This document shows, piece by piece, positions 7,750 through 15,505 of a DNA stretch of 64,000 nt (its first letter is position 1; each line of letters begins with the position of its first letter). The notes beneath the pieces are model-generated. The model was not told where the DNA came from and did no database searches. It worked only from the letters and a program-made list of their open reading frames with translations. A program made the translations under genes and the position numbers. The DNA is from Gaiellasilicea sp963707575 (GTDB lineage Bacteria; Actinomycetota; Thermoleophilia; Gaiellales; Gaiellaceae). Location: contig OY970171.1 of NCBI GenBank assembly GCA_963707575.1, positions 2,666,001 to 2,730,000 of the forward strand, in the 5' to 3' direction.

Positions 7750-8736
7750 GTGGACGCTCCTGCTCTGCAAACCGAGGCGCAGAGCGCGATTGCGGCCGCC
7801 GGGAGCCTCGACGAGCTCGAAGCAGCGCGCGTTCGCTACCTGGGCCGGAAGAGCGACCTGAAGCTTGCCCTGCGCGAGGTGCGCGACCGCGAGACCGGGA
7901 TGGAGCTGAACGACGCGCGGGTCGCGATCGAGGAGGCGCTGGAGGCGAAGGAGCGGGAACTCGCGGCCGCAGCGGTCGTCCCCGACACCGATTTCGACGT
8001 GACCCTCCCCGGTGAGGCGCCGCCGCAGGGGAGCCTGCATCCCGTCACCCAGATCCGCCGCGCCGTGGAGGACGCGTTCCTCGGGCTCGGCTACGAGGTG
8101 CGCGACGACCGGGAGGTGGAGACCGTCGAGTTCAACTTCGACAAGCTCGCCTTCCCCGCCTGGCACCATGCGCGGTCGCCGCGCCAGACGTTCTTCTTCG
8201 ACGAGAACCGCGTCCTGCGCACCGAGACCTCGGCCTCGCAGATCCACATCATGGAGGAGCGCGAGCCCCCCATCTACATGGTCTCGATCGGGCGCGTCTA
8301 CCGGCGCGACACGATCGACGCGACGCACTTCACGATCTTCCACCAGTTCGAAGGCCTGGCCGTCGACAAGGGCCTGACCCTCGCCGACCTGAAGGGGACG
8401 CTCCTGCACGTGATGCGTGCCCTGTACGGGCCGGAGCGCGCCGTGCGCTTCCGGACCCACTACTTCCCGTTCACGGAGCCGTCGATCGAGCCGGATGTCT
8501 CGTGCCCGCTCTGCGACGGCGAGGGCTGCCGCGTCTGCAAGCACTCCGGCTGGCTGGAGATGGGCGGCGCCGGCATGGTCGACCCCGCGGTGTTCGAGAA
8601 CGTCGGCTACGACCCCGAGCAGTGGAGCGGCTTCGCCTTCGGGATGGGCCTCGAGCGCACGGCGCAGCTACGACACGCGATCCCCGGGCTGCGCCCGCTC
8701 TGGGAGAACGACCTTCGGGTCCTCAGGCAATTCTGA
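7750..8736 (+). CDS. pheS: Phenylalanyl-tRNA synthetase alpha subunit
   Basis: 328 residues from GTG at 7750. The N-terminal coiled-coil arm (LDELEAARVRYLGRKSDLKLALREV) is followed by the class II catalytic core: HPVTQIRRAVEDAF, VLRTETSASQIHIM, RVYRRDTIDATHFTIFHQFEG, the Cys-containing CPLCDGEGCRVCKHSGWLEMGGAGMV and motif 3 FAFGMGLERTAQLRH. It charges tRNA-Phe as an alpha2-beta2 tetramer with PheT. No Shine-Dalgarno sequence; a TANNNT hexamer 7 bases upstream suggests a leaderless message. The stop overlaps the pheT ATG by one base. Confidence 0.97.
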   Translation: MDAPALQTEAQSAIAAAGSLDELEAARVRYLGRKSDLKLALREVRDRETGMELNDARVAIEEALEAKERELAAAAVVPDTDFDVTLPGEAPPQGSLHPVTQIRRAVEDAFLGLGYEVRDDREVETVEFNFDKLAFPAWHHARSPRQTFFFDENRVLRTETSASQIHIMEEREPPIYMVSIGRVYRRDTIDATHFTIFHQFEGLAVDKGLTLADLKGTLLHVMRALYGPERAVRFRTHYFPFTEPSIEPDVSCPLCDGEGCRVCKHSGWLEMGGAGMVDPAVFENVGYDPEQWSGFAFGMGLERTAQLRHAIPGLRPLWENDLRVLRQF

Positions 8737-11024
8737 TGCGCGTCCCTTTGAGCTGGCTGCGCGACTACGTCGCGCTCCCCATGTCGGCGCGCGAGCTCGC
8801 CGACCGGCTCAGCGTCGCCTCGGCCGAAGTGGCAACGATCGAGCGGCGCGGCCCCGTCGACGAGGACGGCAATCTCGGCCTCTTCCGCGTCGCGCGCGTC
8901 CTCGAGGCGGGCAAGCACCCGAACGCCGACCGGCTTCAGCTGTGCCAGGTCGACGCGGGGGAGGGCGAGCCGCGCCAGATCGTCTGCGGCGCCTGGAACT
9001 TCGGCGCCGGCGACACGGTCGCCGTCGCCCTCCCCGGCGCCCGGCTCCCGGGGGCCGACGAGCCGCTAGGTGAGGCGAAGCTCCGCGGCGAGGTCTCGCG
9101 CGGGATGATCCTCTCCGAGCGCGAGCTCGAGTTGGGGACCGACCACTCCGGGATCATGGTGCTCCCCGAGACGGAGCCAGGCACGCCGCTCGGGGACGTC
9201 CTGCCGCTCACCGACACGATCCTCGACGTCGAGCCCACCGGCAACCGCGTCGACCTGCTCTCGATCTACGGGATCGCGCGCGAGGTCGCGGCGCTCTACG
9301 ACCAAGAGCTCGCAGCGATGCCCGGCCGCGAGCCGGAGCGGAGCGGCGACGAGCCGGTCGACGTGCGCATCGAGGACGTCGTCGGGTGCCCTCGCTACAT
9401 CGGCCGCACCTTCGCGGGAGTGGAGGTCGGCCCGTCGCCGGTCTGGCTGCGCGCGCGGCTGACCGCTGCGGGCATGCGTCCGATCTCGAACGTCGTCGAC
9501 GTGACGAACTACGTCATGCACGCGCTCGGAAACCCGCTGCACGCGTTCGACCGCACGACGCTCGCCGAGGGGCGGATCGTGGTGCGTCGGGCGAGGCGCG
9601 GCGAGACGCTGCGCACCCTCGACGGCACGCTTCGCGAGCTCCAAGAGCAGGACCTCGTGATCGCCGACGCCGAGCGGGCCGTCGCTCTCGCAGGGATCAT
9701 GGGTGGGGAGGAGACGGAGCTGCGGGAGACGACCACGGAGGTGCTGCTCGAGGCGGCGAACTTCGAGCCTGTGGCCCTGCTGCAGACCTCCGAGCGCCTG
9801 AAGCTCCGCACCGAGGGGTCGAACCGGTGGGAGAAGGGCGTCGACCCGCATCTGGCGCCGCAGGCCGCGACCTTCGCCTCGCAGCTCCTCGTCGAGCTCT
9901 CGGGGGCGCGCTGGACGGGCGACGCCGACGTGCACGGCGAGCTTCCGGAGCGTCCCGTCGTGCGCCTGCGGCCCGAGCGCGCGGACGCCCTGATCGGACT
10001 GGCCACCCCGCCGGCCGACCAGCGCCGCGTGCTCGAGGGGTTCGGCTTCGAGGTCGACGACGACTTCACCGTGACGGTGCCGACGTGGCGCGCCCGGGAC
10101 GTGACGCGCGAGGTGGACGTGATCGAGGAGGTCGCGCGTGTCCGCCTCGACGAGGTGCCGTTCACGCTGCCCACGCGCCGCGAGATGTTCGGGGCGCTCA
10201 CGCGGGAGCAGCGGTTGCGTCGCCTTGTCGAGGACACGCTGGTCGCGCTCGGCTTCGCCGAGGCCTACACACCGTCGCTCGTGCCCGCCGCGACCGAGCC
10301 GGACGGGCTCGCACTCCCGGAGCCAATCGGCGACCAGGCGACGCTGCGGACGACCCTGCTGCACGAGCTCGTCGAGGCGGCAGAGCGGAACCTGCACGCC
10401 GGCAACGAGCGGATCGCGCTCTTCGAGATCGCACGGGTCTACGTGCCGCAGGGCGACGGGCTGCCCGACGAGCACCTGCGCGTCTGCGGGATCGTCGAGG
10501 GCGGCTTCGCGCGGGCGAAGGGAGCCGTCGAGGCGATCTACGCCGTGCTCAAGGCGGAGCTCGTCGTCGAGCCGTTCGACCAGCCCTTCCTGCACCCCGG
10601 CCGCGCGGCGCGCTGCAGCGCGGGTTGGTTCGGTGAGCTCCATCCCGCCCGGGCCGACGGCACCTGGGGCGTGCTCGAGCTCGACCTCGAGCAGCTGTTC
10701 GCGGTCGCGCGCGAGCCGGTGCAGTACGAGGACGTGATCACCTACCCGGCCGTGAAGCAGGACCTGGCGTTCGTCGTCGACGCCGGCGTCCCCGCCGCCG
10801 ACCTCTTCGCTGCCGCCCGCGAAGCCGCCGGCCCGGAGCTGCGCGAGGTGCGCTTCCTCAGCGACTTCCGCGAGCCGCCGATCCCCGCCGGGAAGAAGTC
10901 GCTCGCCTTCCGGGTCGAGTTCCGCTCGCCCGAGCGGACGCTCTCGGACGAGGACGTGGCGCCGATCCGCGAGCGGATCGTCTCCGAGCTTGCGAAGCGC
11001 TTCGACGCCGAGCTGCGCGCCTAG
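8736..11024 (+). CDS. pheT: Phenylalanyl-tRNA synthetase beta subunit
   Basis: 762 residues from ATG at 8736 (MRVPLSWLRDYVALPMSARELADRLS). Domains in order: EMAP-II-like tRNA-binding fold (about 40-150, with HPNADRLQLCQVDAG), B1/B5 (MRPISNVVDVTNYVMHALGNPLHAFD), B3/B4 editing region (MGGEETELRETTTEVLLEAANFEP), class II-like core, and a C-terminal ferredoxin-fold anticodon-binding domain (YPAVKQDLAFVVD). Slightly shorter than the usual 780-800. Translationally coupled to pheS. Its 3' end is followed by a hairpin and a tandem palindromic repeat array. Confidence 0.97.
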   Translation: MRVPLSWLRDYVALPMSARELADRLSVASAEVATIERRGPVDEDGNLGLFRVARVLEAGKHPNADRLQLCQVDAGEGEPRQIVCGAWNFGAGDTVAVALPGARLPGADEPLGEAKLRGEVSRGMILSERELELGTDHSGIMVLPETEPGTPLGDVLPLTDTILDVEPTGNRVDLLSIYGIAREVAALYDQELAAMPGREPERSGDEPVDVRIEDVVGCPRYIGRTFAGVEVGPSPVWLRARLTAAGMRPISNVVDVTNYVMHALGNPLHAFDRTTLAEGRIVVRRARRGETLRTLDGTLRELQEQDLVIADAERAVALAGIMGGEETELRETTTEVLLEAANFEPVALLQTSERLKLRTEGSNRWEKGVDPHLAPQAATFASQLLVELSGARWTGDADVHGELPERPVVRLRPERADALIGLATPPADQRRVLEGFGFEVDDDFTVTVPTWRARDVTREVDVIEEVARVRLDEVPFTLPTRREMFGALTREQRLRRLVEDTLVALGFAEAYTPSLVPAATEPDGLALPEPIGDQATLRTTLLHELVEAAERNLHAGNERIALFEIARVYVPQGDGLPDEHLRVCGIVEGGFARAKGAVEAIYAVLKAELVVEPFDQPFLHPGRAARCSAGWFGELHPARADGTWGVLELDLEQLFAVAREPVQYEDVITYPAVKQDLAFVVDAGVPAADLFAAAREAAGPELREVRFLSDFREPPIPAGKKSLAFRVEFRSPERTLSDEDVAPIRERIVSELAKRFDAELRA

Positions 11025-11040
11025 AGCGCGCTGGCCGCCA

Positions 11041-11057
11041 GGGCCGCGAAGCGGCCC
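11041..11057. terminator. 17-nt hairpin after pheT, likely terminator
   Basis: GGGCCGC-GAA-GCGGCCC, the exact reverse complement of the hairpin at 2689-2705. It lies 16 bases past the pheT stop in a convergent gap. Confidence 0.55.
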
Positions 11058-11063
11058 TCTTCA

Positions 11064-11324
11064 GGGGTCTTGCCGTGGGCATGGCTCGGCCATGCCCACG
11101 CAGCTCTTGACGGTGCGCGAGCGCGGGCTTTGCCCGTGCTCGCTGCGGCAGGGGTCTTGCCGTGGGCATGGCTCGGCCATGCCCACGCAGCTCTTGACGG
11201 TGCGCGAGCGCGGGCTTTGCCCGTGCTCGCTGCGGCAGGGGTCTTGCCGTGGGCATGGCTCGGCCATGCCCACGCAGCTCTTGACGGTGCGCGAGCGCGG
11301 GCTTTGCCCGTGCTCGCTGCAGCC
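11064..11324 (-). repeat. Tandem palindromic repeat, three copies of 87 bp
   Basis: Units start at 11064, 11151 and 11238 and are essentially identical apart from the last dozen bases of the third. Each is the reverse complement of the unit at 2501-2683, with the same 11-bp stem CGTGGGCATGG/CCATGCCCACG and the CGGGC-AAA-GCCCG hairpin. The array runs up to the stop codon of the convergent cNMP-binding gene. Near identity between copies indicates recent expansion. Confidence 0.9.
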
Positions 11325-11326
11325 AG

Positions 11327-11743
<417 letters not shown>

Positions 11744-11815
11744 CGCGAGGCGAGTCTAGGCCATCGCGGGCCGCATTCCAATCCGGATCGCCCGCTGCCG
11801 CGTAGTTCCCGAACG

Positions 11816-12487
11816 ATGCGCCTCCGCACCCTTCTCGTGCTCGCGTTCGGCGCGGCGCTCTTTGCGCCCGGCGAGGCTCTGGCTCAGACGCCGAAGCTGA
11901 CTGCGACCGTCGGCCCCGGGTTCACGATCCGGATGCTCGGGCCGAACGGCCAGGCGCTCACGCAGCTCGATCCGGGCACGTACGAGATCGAGGTGAACGA
12001 CCTCTCGGAGGAGCACAACTTCCACCTGCGGGGACCCGGGGTGGACCAGACGACGAGCCTCGAGTTCATCGGCACGGTCACCTGGACGGTGACGCTCGTC
12101 GAGGGCCGCTACACGTTCGTCTGCGATCCGCACAGCGACGTGATGAAGGGCGCCTTCGTGGCCGGCGACCCGCCGCCTCCGCCCCCGCCGCCGTTGCCGC
12201 CGCGCGTCACGAAGATCGTCGCCACGGTCGGGCCACGGGCCACGATCACCCTCCGGAACGCGAAGGGCGGACATCTGCACGGCCTGAAGGCGGGGCTGTA
12301 CACGATCGTCGTCCGCGATCGCTCGAAGGTGCACAACGTCCATCTCGCAGGCGCAGGGATCAACCGCAAGACAGCGCGGGCCGGTACGGGCACGGTCACC
12401 TGGAAGGTGCGGCTCCGGAAGGGAACGCTCCGCTTCTACTCCGACGCGAGCCCGACGAAGCTCAAGGGCAGCGTCCGCATCGGCTGA
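11816..12487 (+). CDS. Secreted tandem cupredoxin-like protein
   Basis: 223 residues from ATG at 11816. Signal peptide (RLRTLLVLAFGAALFAPGEALAQ), first cupredoxin-like domain (about 25-115), a Pro-rich linker (eight prolines) and a second similar domain (about 130-223). The first domain has the type 1 copper ligand set: His in EEHNFHLRG and Cys, His, Met in CDPHSDVMKG. In the second domain the His-containing strand remains (VHNVHLAG) but the Cys/His/Met loop is replaced by SDASPTKLKG, so it probably binds no copper. TAGTTC lies 7 bases before the start. Confidence 0.8.
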   Translation: MRLRTLLVLAFGAALFAPGEALAQTPKLTATVGPGFTIRMLGPNGQALTQLDPGTYEIEVNDLSEEHNFHLRGPGVDQTTSLEFIGTVTWTVTLVEGRYTFVCDPHSDVMKGAFVAGDPPPPPPPPLPPRVTKIVATVGPRATITLRNAKGGHLHGLKAGLYTIVVRDRSKVHNVHLAGAGINRKTARAGTGTVTWKVRLRKGTLRFYSDASPTKLKGSVRIG

Positions 12488-12490
12488 CCC

Positions 12491-12529
12491 CGGCTAACCC
12501 CGCCGGCTAGCCCCGCCGGCTAGCTCCGC
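12491..12529. repeat. Three tandem 13-bp repeats
   Basis: CGGCTAACCCCGC, CGGCTAGCCCCGC and CGGCTAGCTCCGC run head to tail, with partial copies on both sides, in the convergent gap between the cupredoxin and YihY genes. The last copy includes the TAG of the minus-strand YihY gene and its final codons. Confidence 0.7.
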
Positions 12530-13455
12530 CGGCTGGGCTTGACGAGCCCCGCGTCCTCGCCGCCGGCCGCCTTGATCTCCGCCTGGCGGTCGAGCTCGGA
12601 GTTCAGCTCGGCGCCGAAGAGCAGCGCGAACGCGGAGTAGTTCAGCCAGAGCAGCAGGACGATTCCGCTCGCCAGCGCTCCGTACGTCCTCGAGTAGGAG
12701 TCGGAGAAGCTCGTGTAGAGGGCGAACAGGCCCGAGAGCGCGAGCCACGCGAGCGCGCCTACGAGCGAGCCTGGAGAGATCCACTTCCAGTTGCGGACAT
12801 CGACGTTCGGAGCGAGGTAGTAGACGATCGCGAAGAAGAGCAGGATCGCGACGAACGCCACCGGCCAGCGGACGACCGTCCAGGCGACGTCGAAGGCGCC
12901 GCCGAGGCCGGCGTGTGCGGCGATCGCCCGTCCGAGCGGGCCGCCGAGGACGATCAGGAGAAAGACCCCCGCGGTGGTCAGGCCGGTCAGGCAGACGAGC
13001 ACGATCGCGATCACCCGCGTCTTCCAGAACGGCCGCGTCTCGACGCGGTCATACGCCCGGTTGACGGCCTTCAGCACCGCGCCCATCGCTCCACTGGCTG
13101 CCCATGTGGCGGCGGCAGCGCCCACGATGAACGCGACCACGGACGTGCTCGTAGAGGTGTCCGACTGGAGCGTGTCCACCGTCTCCAACACCTCTGCGGG
13201 CGCGATCGGCGCGAGGAAGTCGCGCAGCGCGTCGTAGGCGTTCACGAGATCGAGGAGGCCGACGAGGAACACGACGGCCGGGAAGAACGCCAGCAGCGAG
13301 CTGAAGGCGACCTGCTGGGCCAGCCCCGGGCAGTCGTCGCGTAGGAACGAGGCGAAGGAGCCTTTGAAGGCCGCGATCCATTCGCTCCGCGAGAGGCGGT
13401 GCGGGCTGGAGGGAACGGTTCCGATGCGGGCCCGCTCGGCGCGGGATCCCATCAC
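12520..13455 (-). CDS. YihY/BrkB family inner-membrane protein
   Basis: About 311 residues; the start may be GTG at 13455 or ATG at 13452. An amphipathic N-terminus is followed by six predicted membrane helices, beginning VAFSSLLAFFPAVVFLVGLLDLV, with the conserved GAVLKAVNRAYDRVETRPFWKTR between helices 2 and 3 and PNVDVRNWKWISPGSLVGALAWL later. The family was once called ribonuclease BN, which is incorrect for this family; its function is unknown. It is last in a run of overlapping minus-strand genes (from 14562) for small envelope proteins. Confidence 0.9.
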   Translation of the reverse strand: MMGSRAERARIGTVPSSPHRLSRSEWIAAFKGSFASFLRDDCPGLAQQVAFSSLLAFFPAVVFLVGLLDLVNAYDALRDFLAPIAPAEVLETVDTLQSDTSTSTSVVAFIVGAAAATWAASGAMGAVLKAVNRAYDRVETRPFWKTRVIAIVLVCLTGLTTAGVFLLIVLGGPLGRAIAAHAGLGGAFDVAWTVVRWPVAFVAILLFFAIVYYLAPNVDVRNWKWISPGSLVGALAWLALSGLFALYTSFSDSYSRTYGALASGIVLLLWLNYSAFALLFGAELNSELDRQAEIKAAGGEDAGLVKPSRRS

Positions 13456-13703
13456 TAGCGCTCTCGGCCCCGGCGGGCGAGCAGGCGCATCGTCGCGCCG
13501 ATGCCGCCGGCCAGGAAGAAGCCCGCGCCGAGCGCGCCGACCGCCACGGCGGGAATCCTCGCCTGCAGCTTTGCGGCGACGTCCGTCGCCTCGCCCAGCC
13601 CGTGTCGCAGCTCCTCCACTGCCCGAGCGAGCTGCTCGCGCTCCGATTCGATCTCGCGACGGACCGTTTCGGGCGTGCGCCCGTTGACGCTAGCGGTGGC
13701 CAT
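13455..13703 (-). CDS. DUF3618-type small membrane protein
   Basis: 82 residues. RTPETVRREIESEREQLARAVEELRHGLGEATDVAAKLQARI is the typical DUF3618 helical segment, and one membrane helix follows (AVAVGALGAGFFLAGGIGATMRLL) with a basic cytoplasmic end. The start overlaps the upstream holin-like gene by 14 bases, and its stop overlaps the YihY start region. Unknown function; in actinobacteria it is habitually found beside the holin-like and DUF4235-like genes seen here. Confidence 0.8.
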   Translation of the reverse strand: MATASVNGRTPETVRREIESEREQLARAVEELRHGLGEATDVAAKLQARIPAVAVGALGAGFFLAGGIGATMRLLARRGRER

Positions 13704-14100
13704 TGGGCTTCAAAGCCTCCGACGTCAGCTTCGCTTCGCGAAGCGCCTGCTCCGGTACGGGCGGTGTCCCGCGCCTGATCTGCGAGCGTGCGAGCAGGCC
13801 GAGGATTCCGGCGAGCACGAGCACGCCCACGGTGACGATGAGGAGCGCGAGCCAGGTGTCGACCACGAGCGCGAGCGCGGCGGCGATTGTCGCGAGCCCA
13901 AACCCGAGCGCGAAGAACACCATCAGGCCGGCGCCGAGGCCGAGGCCGGCGCCGGCGCCGAGCGCGCCGGCCTTGCTCTTCAGCTCGAGGCCCGCGAGCT
14001 CGAGCTCGAGCCGTGCCAGCGAGCTCGCGTGCTCGGCCACCTGCTTGGCGGCGCCTCCGACGCCCTGCTTCTCGGCCTCGCTAGCGCTTGGGGTGGGCAT
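13690..14100 (-). CDS. Holin-like small membrane protein (actinobacterial phage-holin family)
   Basis: 136 residues: an N-terminal amphipathic helix (KQVAEHASSLARLELELAGLELKSKA), two long hydrophobic helices (about 48-75 and 80-105), and a charged tail ending LREAKLTSEALKPNGHR. This matches the family labelled phage holin (DUF1469-like) that is chromosomal in most actinobacteria. No lysis or phage gene is near, so the holin name says nothing about function. Overlaps both neighbours. Confidence 0.8.
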   Translation of the reverse strand: MPTPSASEAEKQGVGGAAKQVAEHASSLARLELELAGLELKSKAGALGAGAGLGLGAGLMVFFALGFGLATIAAALALVVDTWLALLIVTVGVLVLAGILGLLARSQIRRGTPPVPEQALREAKLTSEALKPNGHR

Positions 14101-14437
14101 GGCCTCTCCAGTCGATCAGCTTCGCGAGGACGGTGCCGACGGCGAAGGCCGCCCCGGCGACGATGAACGGATTCGGGCCGCGGCCGCCCTTCTGCTCCTT
14201 CGGGAGCTGGGCGGTGCCGGGGCTCCGGCGCGCTGTGCCGGGCTCGCCGTCCTTCGGAGCCTCGCCCTTCGCGCGCGCGACGATCAGCGACGGCTTCAGC
14301 TTGCGCAGGAAGCTCGCGTCGTCGGCGAGCTCGTCGGCCACCTTGCCGCCGACGCCGCCCTTGGCCGCGGCCTTGTGCGCCAGCGTGTCGAGCTTGTCGG
14401 CGCCGCCTTCGACGATCCTGTCGCCCTTGGTGCTCAT
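14081..14437 (-). CDS. Small envelope protein of the DUF3618/holin cluster
   Basis: 118 residues from ATG at 14437 (MSTKGDRIVEGGADKLDTLAHKAAAKG). A charged helical N-terminal half, a Lys/Pro/Gly-rich linker, and one hydrophobic segment near the C-terminus (NPFIVAGAAFAVGTVLAKLIDW) ending in a basic tail. I do not recognise a named family. The ATG overlaps the stop of the 42-residue gene (ATGA), and its end overlaps the holin-like gene by 20 bases, so it belongs to the same transcription unit. Confidence 0.75.
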   Translation of the reverse strand: MSTKGDRIVEGGADKLDTLAHKAAAKGGVGGKVADELADDASFLRKLKPSLIVARAKGEAPKDGEPGTARRSPGTAQLPKEQKGGRGPNPFIVAGAAFAVGTVLAKLIDWRGHAHPKR

Positions 14438-14562
14438 CGCTTGGTGGGCGGCTTCTCGCCCGTCGCTACGCGCCAGATCCCGGCCGCCGTGCGCCGTGCG
14501 ACGAGCGTTGCGGCAGCGCCGATCGCGCCGTAGAGGCCCATCCAGAGTGCTTTGCGAAGCAT
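14434..14562 (-). CDS. 42-residue DUF4235-like membrane peptide
   Basis: An ATG at 14562 opens a 42-codon frame: MLRKALWMGLYGAIGAAA, TLVARRTAAGIW, RVATGEKPPTKR. One membrane helix is followed by a W-R-x-A-T-G-E-x-P-P-T motif very like the end of DUF4235 proteins, which sit beside holin-like and DUF3618 genes in actinobacteria. It overlaps the next gene by ATGA, which supports translation. It is first in the cluster reading on the minus strand. Confidence 0.7.
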   Translation of the reverse strand: MLRKALWMGLYGAIGAAATLVARRTAAGIWRVATGEKPPTKR

Positions 14563-14631
14563 GGGCTAGAGGTTGCCGTGGCCAGGCTTCGGCAAACCTC
14601 GCCGCGCCCGCTCTGCGGCACCGCGCAGACG

Positions 14632-14637
14632 TATCCT
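14632..14637 (+). promoter_or_regulatory. Probable -10 element of argR
   Basis: TATCCT ends 7 bases before the ATG at 14645; no ribosome-binding site precedes the start. Confidence 0.45.
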
Positions 14638-14644
14638 GCGGCGT

Positions 14645-15109
14645 ATGCAGACCGAGGGACGCGGCCTGGGGAAGGCGGACCGGCAGCGGCTGATCGAGAG
14701 CGTCATCGGGAGGCGGCGCGTCGGTACCCAGCAGGAGCTGGGCAAGGTGCTCGCCGCGGCGGGCTGCTCCGTGGCGCAGGCAACGCTCTCGCGCGACCTG
14801 CGCGAGCTGGGCGTGGAGAAGGTGCGCGACGGGCTGGGGCTGCCGCGCTACCTCCTTCCCGGCCGTGCCCGTCCCAGCGACCCGAGCGATGCGCTCTCGT
14901 CCATCCTCGGCCGGCACGGCCGCACCGTCAGCGCTGCGCAGAACATCGTCGTCATCCGCACGGAGGTCGGCACCGCGGGCGCGATCGCGCGGGCGCTCGA
15001 CCGCGCCGCGCACCCGCTCGTCGTCGGCACGCTGGCCGGCGACGACACCTGCCTCGTGATCGCGGCGGACGCGGCGGGCGCTGCGGAGCTCGCCCGCGAG
15101 CTGTCCTAG
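14645..15109 (+). CDS. argR: Arginine repressor ArgR
   Basis: 154 residues from ATG at 14645. The N-terminal winged helix carries the ArgR motif QQELGKVLAAAGCSVAQATLSRDLRELGVEKVR, and the C-terminal oligomerisation/arginine-binding domain has NIVVIRTEVGTAGAIARALDRA and the GTLAGDDTCLVIA loop with the paired Asp residues that contact arginine. ArgR hexamers use arginine as corepressor of arginine genes. No arg operon is near, so it is a detached regulator here. Length is normal. Confidence 0.93.
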   Translation: MQTEGRGLGKADRQRLIESVIGRRRVGTQQELGKVLAAAGCSVAQATLSRDLRELGVEKVRDGLGLPRYLLPGRARPSDPSDALSSILGRHGRTVSAAQNIVVIRTEVGTAGAIARALDRAAHPLVVGTLAGDDTCLVIAADAAGAAELARELS

Positions 15110-15118
15110 CGGGCGCAA

Positions 15119-15183
15119 GATGAGCATCCGCGGAAGCGGATGCTCATCGCGCGAAGACCCCTAAAGGGGCCGCTTCGCGGCCC
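15119..15183. terminator. Double hairpin between argR and the PRC-barrel gene
   Basis: First a perfect 13-bp stem GATGAGCATCCGC/GCGGATGCTCATC with a GGAA loop (15119-15148), then the shared AAGACCCCTAAAG linker and the 17-nt hairpin (15167-15183) also found at 2689 and 11041. The genes on both sides converge, so it probably terminates both. Confidence 0.6.
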
Positions 15184-15199
15184 GACCGCTCACCTTTGC

Positions 15200-15505
15200 T
15201 CAGCCGAGGTCAGTCGTGTCGGGGCGGACCTGGGCGCTTGGAGGCATCTCGCCGTGCTCGTCGAGCCGGTCGAACTCGTCGCGGTCGAGGTCGAGCTCGA
15301 CGCGGCCCTCGACGATCGTGCCGACGCGCTCGGCGGGGACGTAGCGCGCGGAGCGCAGGAAGCCGGGCGAGACGGCGAGCCCGTTGAAGATGTCCTTGTC
15401 CGTGTCACCGACGACCTCGTGCACGGTGCCGAGCTCGCGGCTGTCGCGTCCGACGACGTCCCAGCCCTTCTCGATCAGGAACCAGGAGACCGGGTCGTCG
15501 CTCAT
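15200..15505 (-). CDS. PRC-barrel-like domain protein
   Basis: 101 residues from ATG at 15505. The pattern WDVVGRDSRELGTVHEVVGDTDKDIFNGLAVSPGFLRSARYVPAERVGTIVEGRVELDLDRDEFDRL is that of a PRC-barrel/DUF2171 beta-barrel, a fold used for protein or RNA contacts (RimM C-terminus, photosynthetic reaction-centre H subunit). The start overlaps the stop of the upstream 213-residue gene by 3 bases (15503-15504 plus one), so the two are cotranscribed. Function unknown. Confidence 0.72.
   Translation of the reverse strand: MSDDPVSWFLIEKGWDVVGRDSRELGTVHEVVGDTDKDIFNGLAVSPGFLRSARYVPAERVGTIVEGRVELDLDRDEFDRLDEHGEMPPSAQVRPDTTDLG

Noticed and set aside
11064..11324. CRISPR array
   Set aside because: Units are long, almost identical over their full length and have no unique spacers; no cas gene in the window.
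13690..14100. Prophage marker (holin)
   Set aside because: The family is chromosomal in most actinobacteria and no other phage gene is near.
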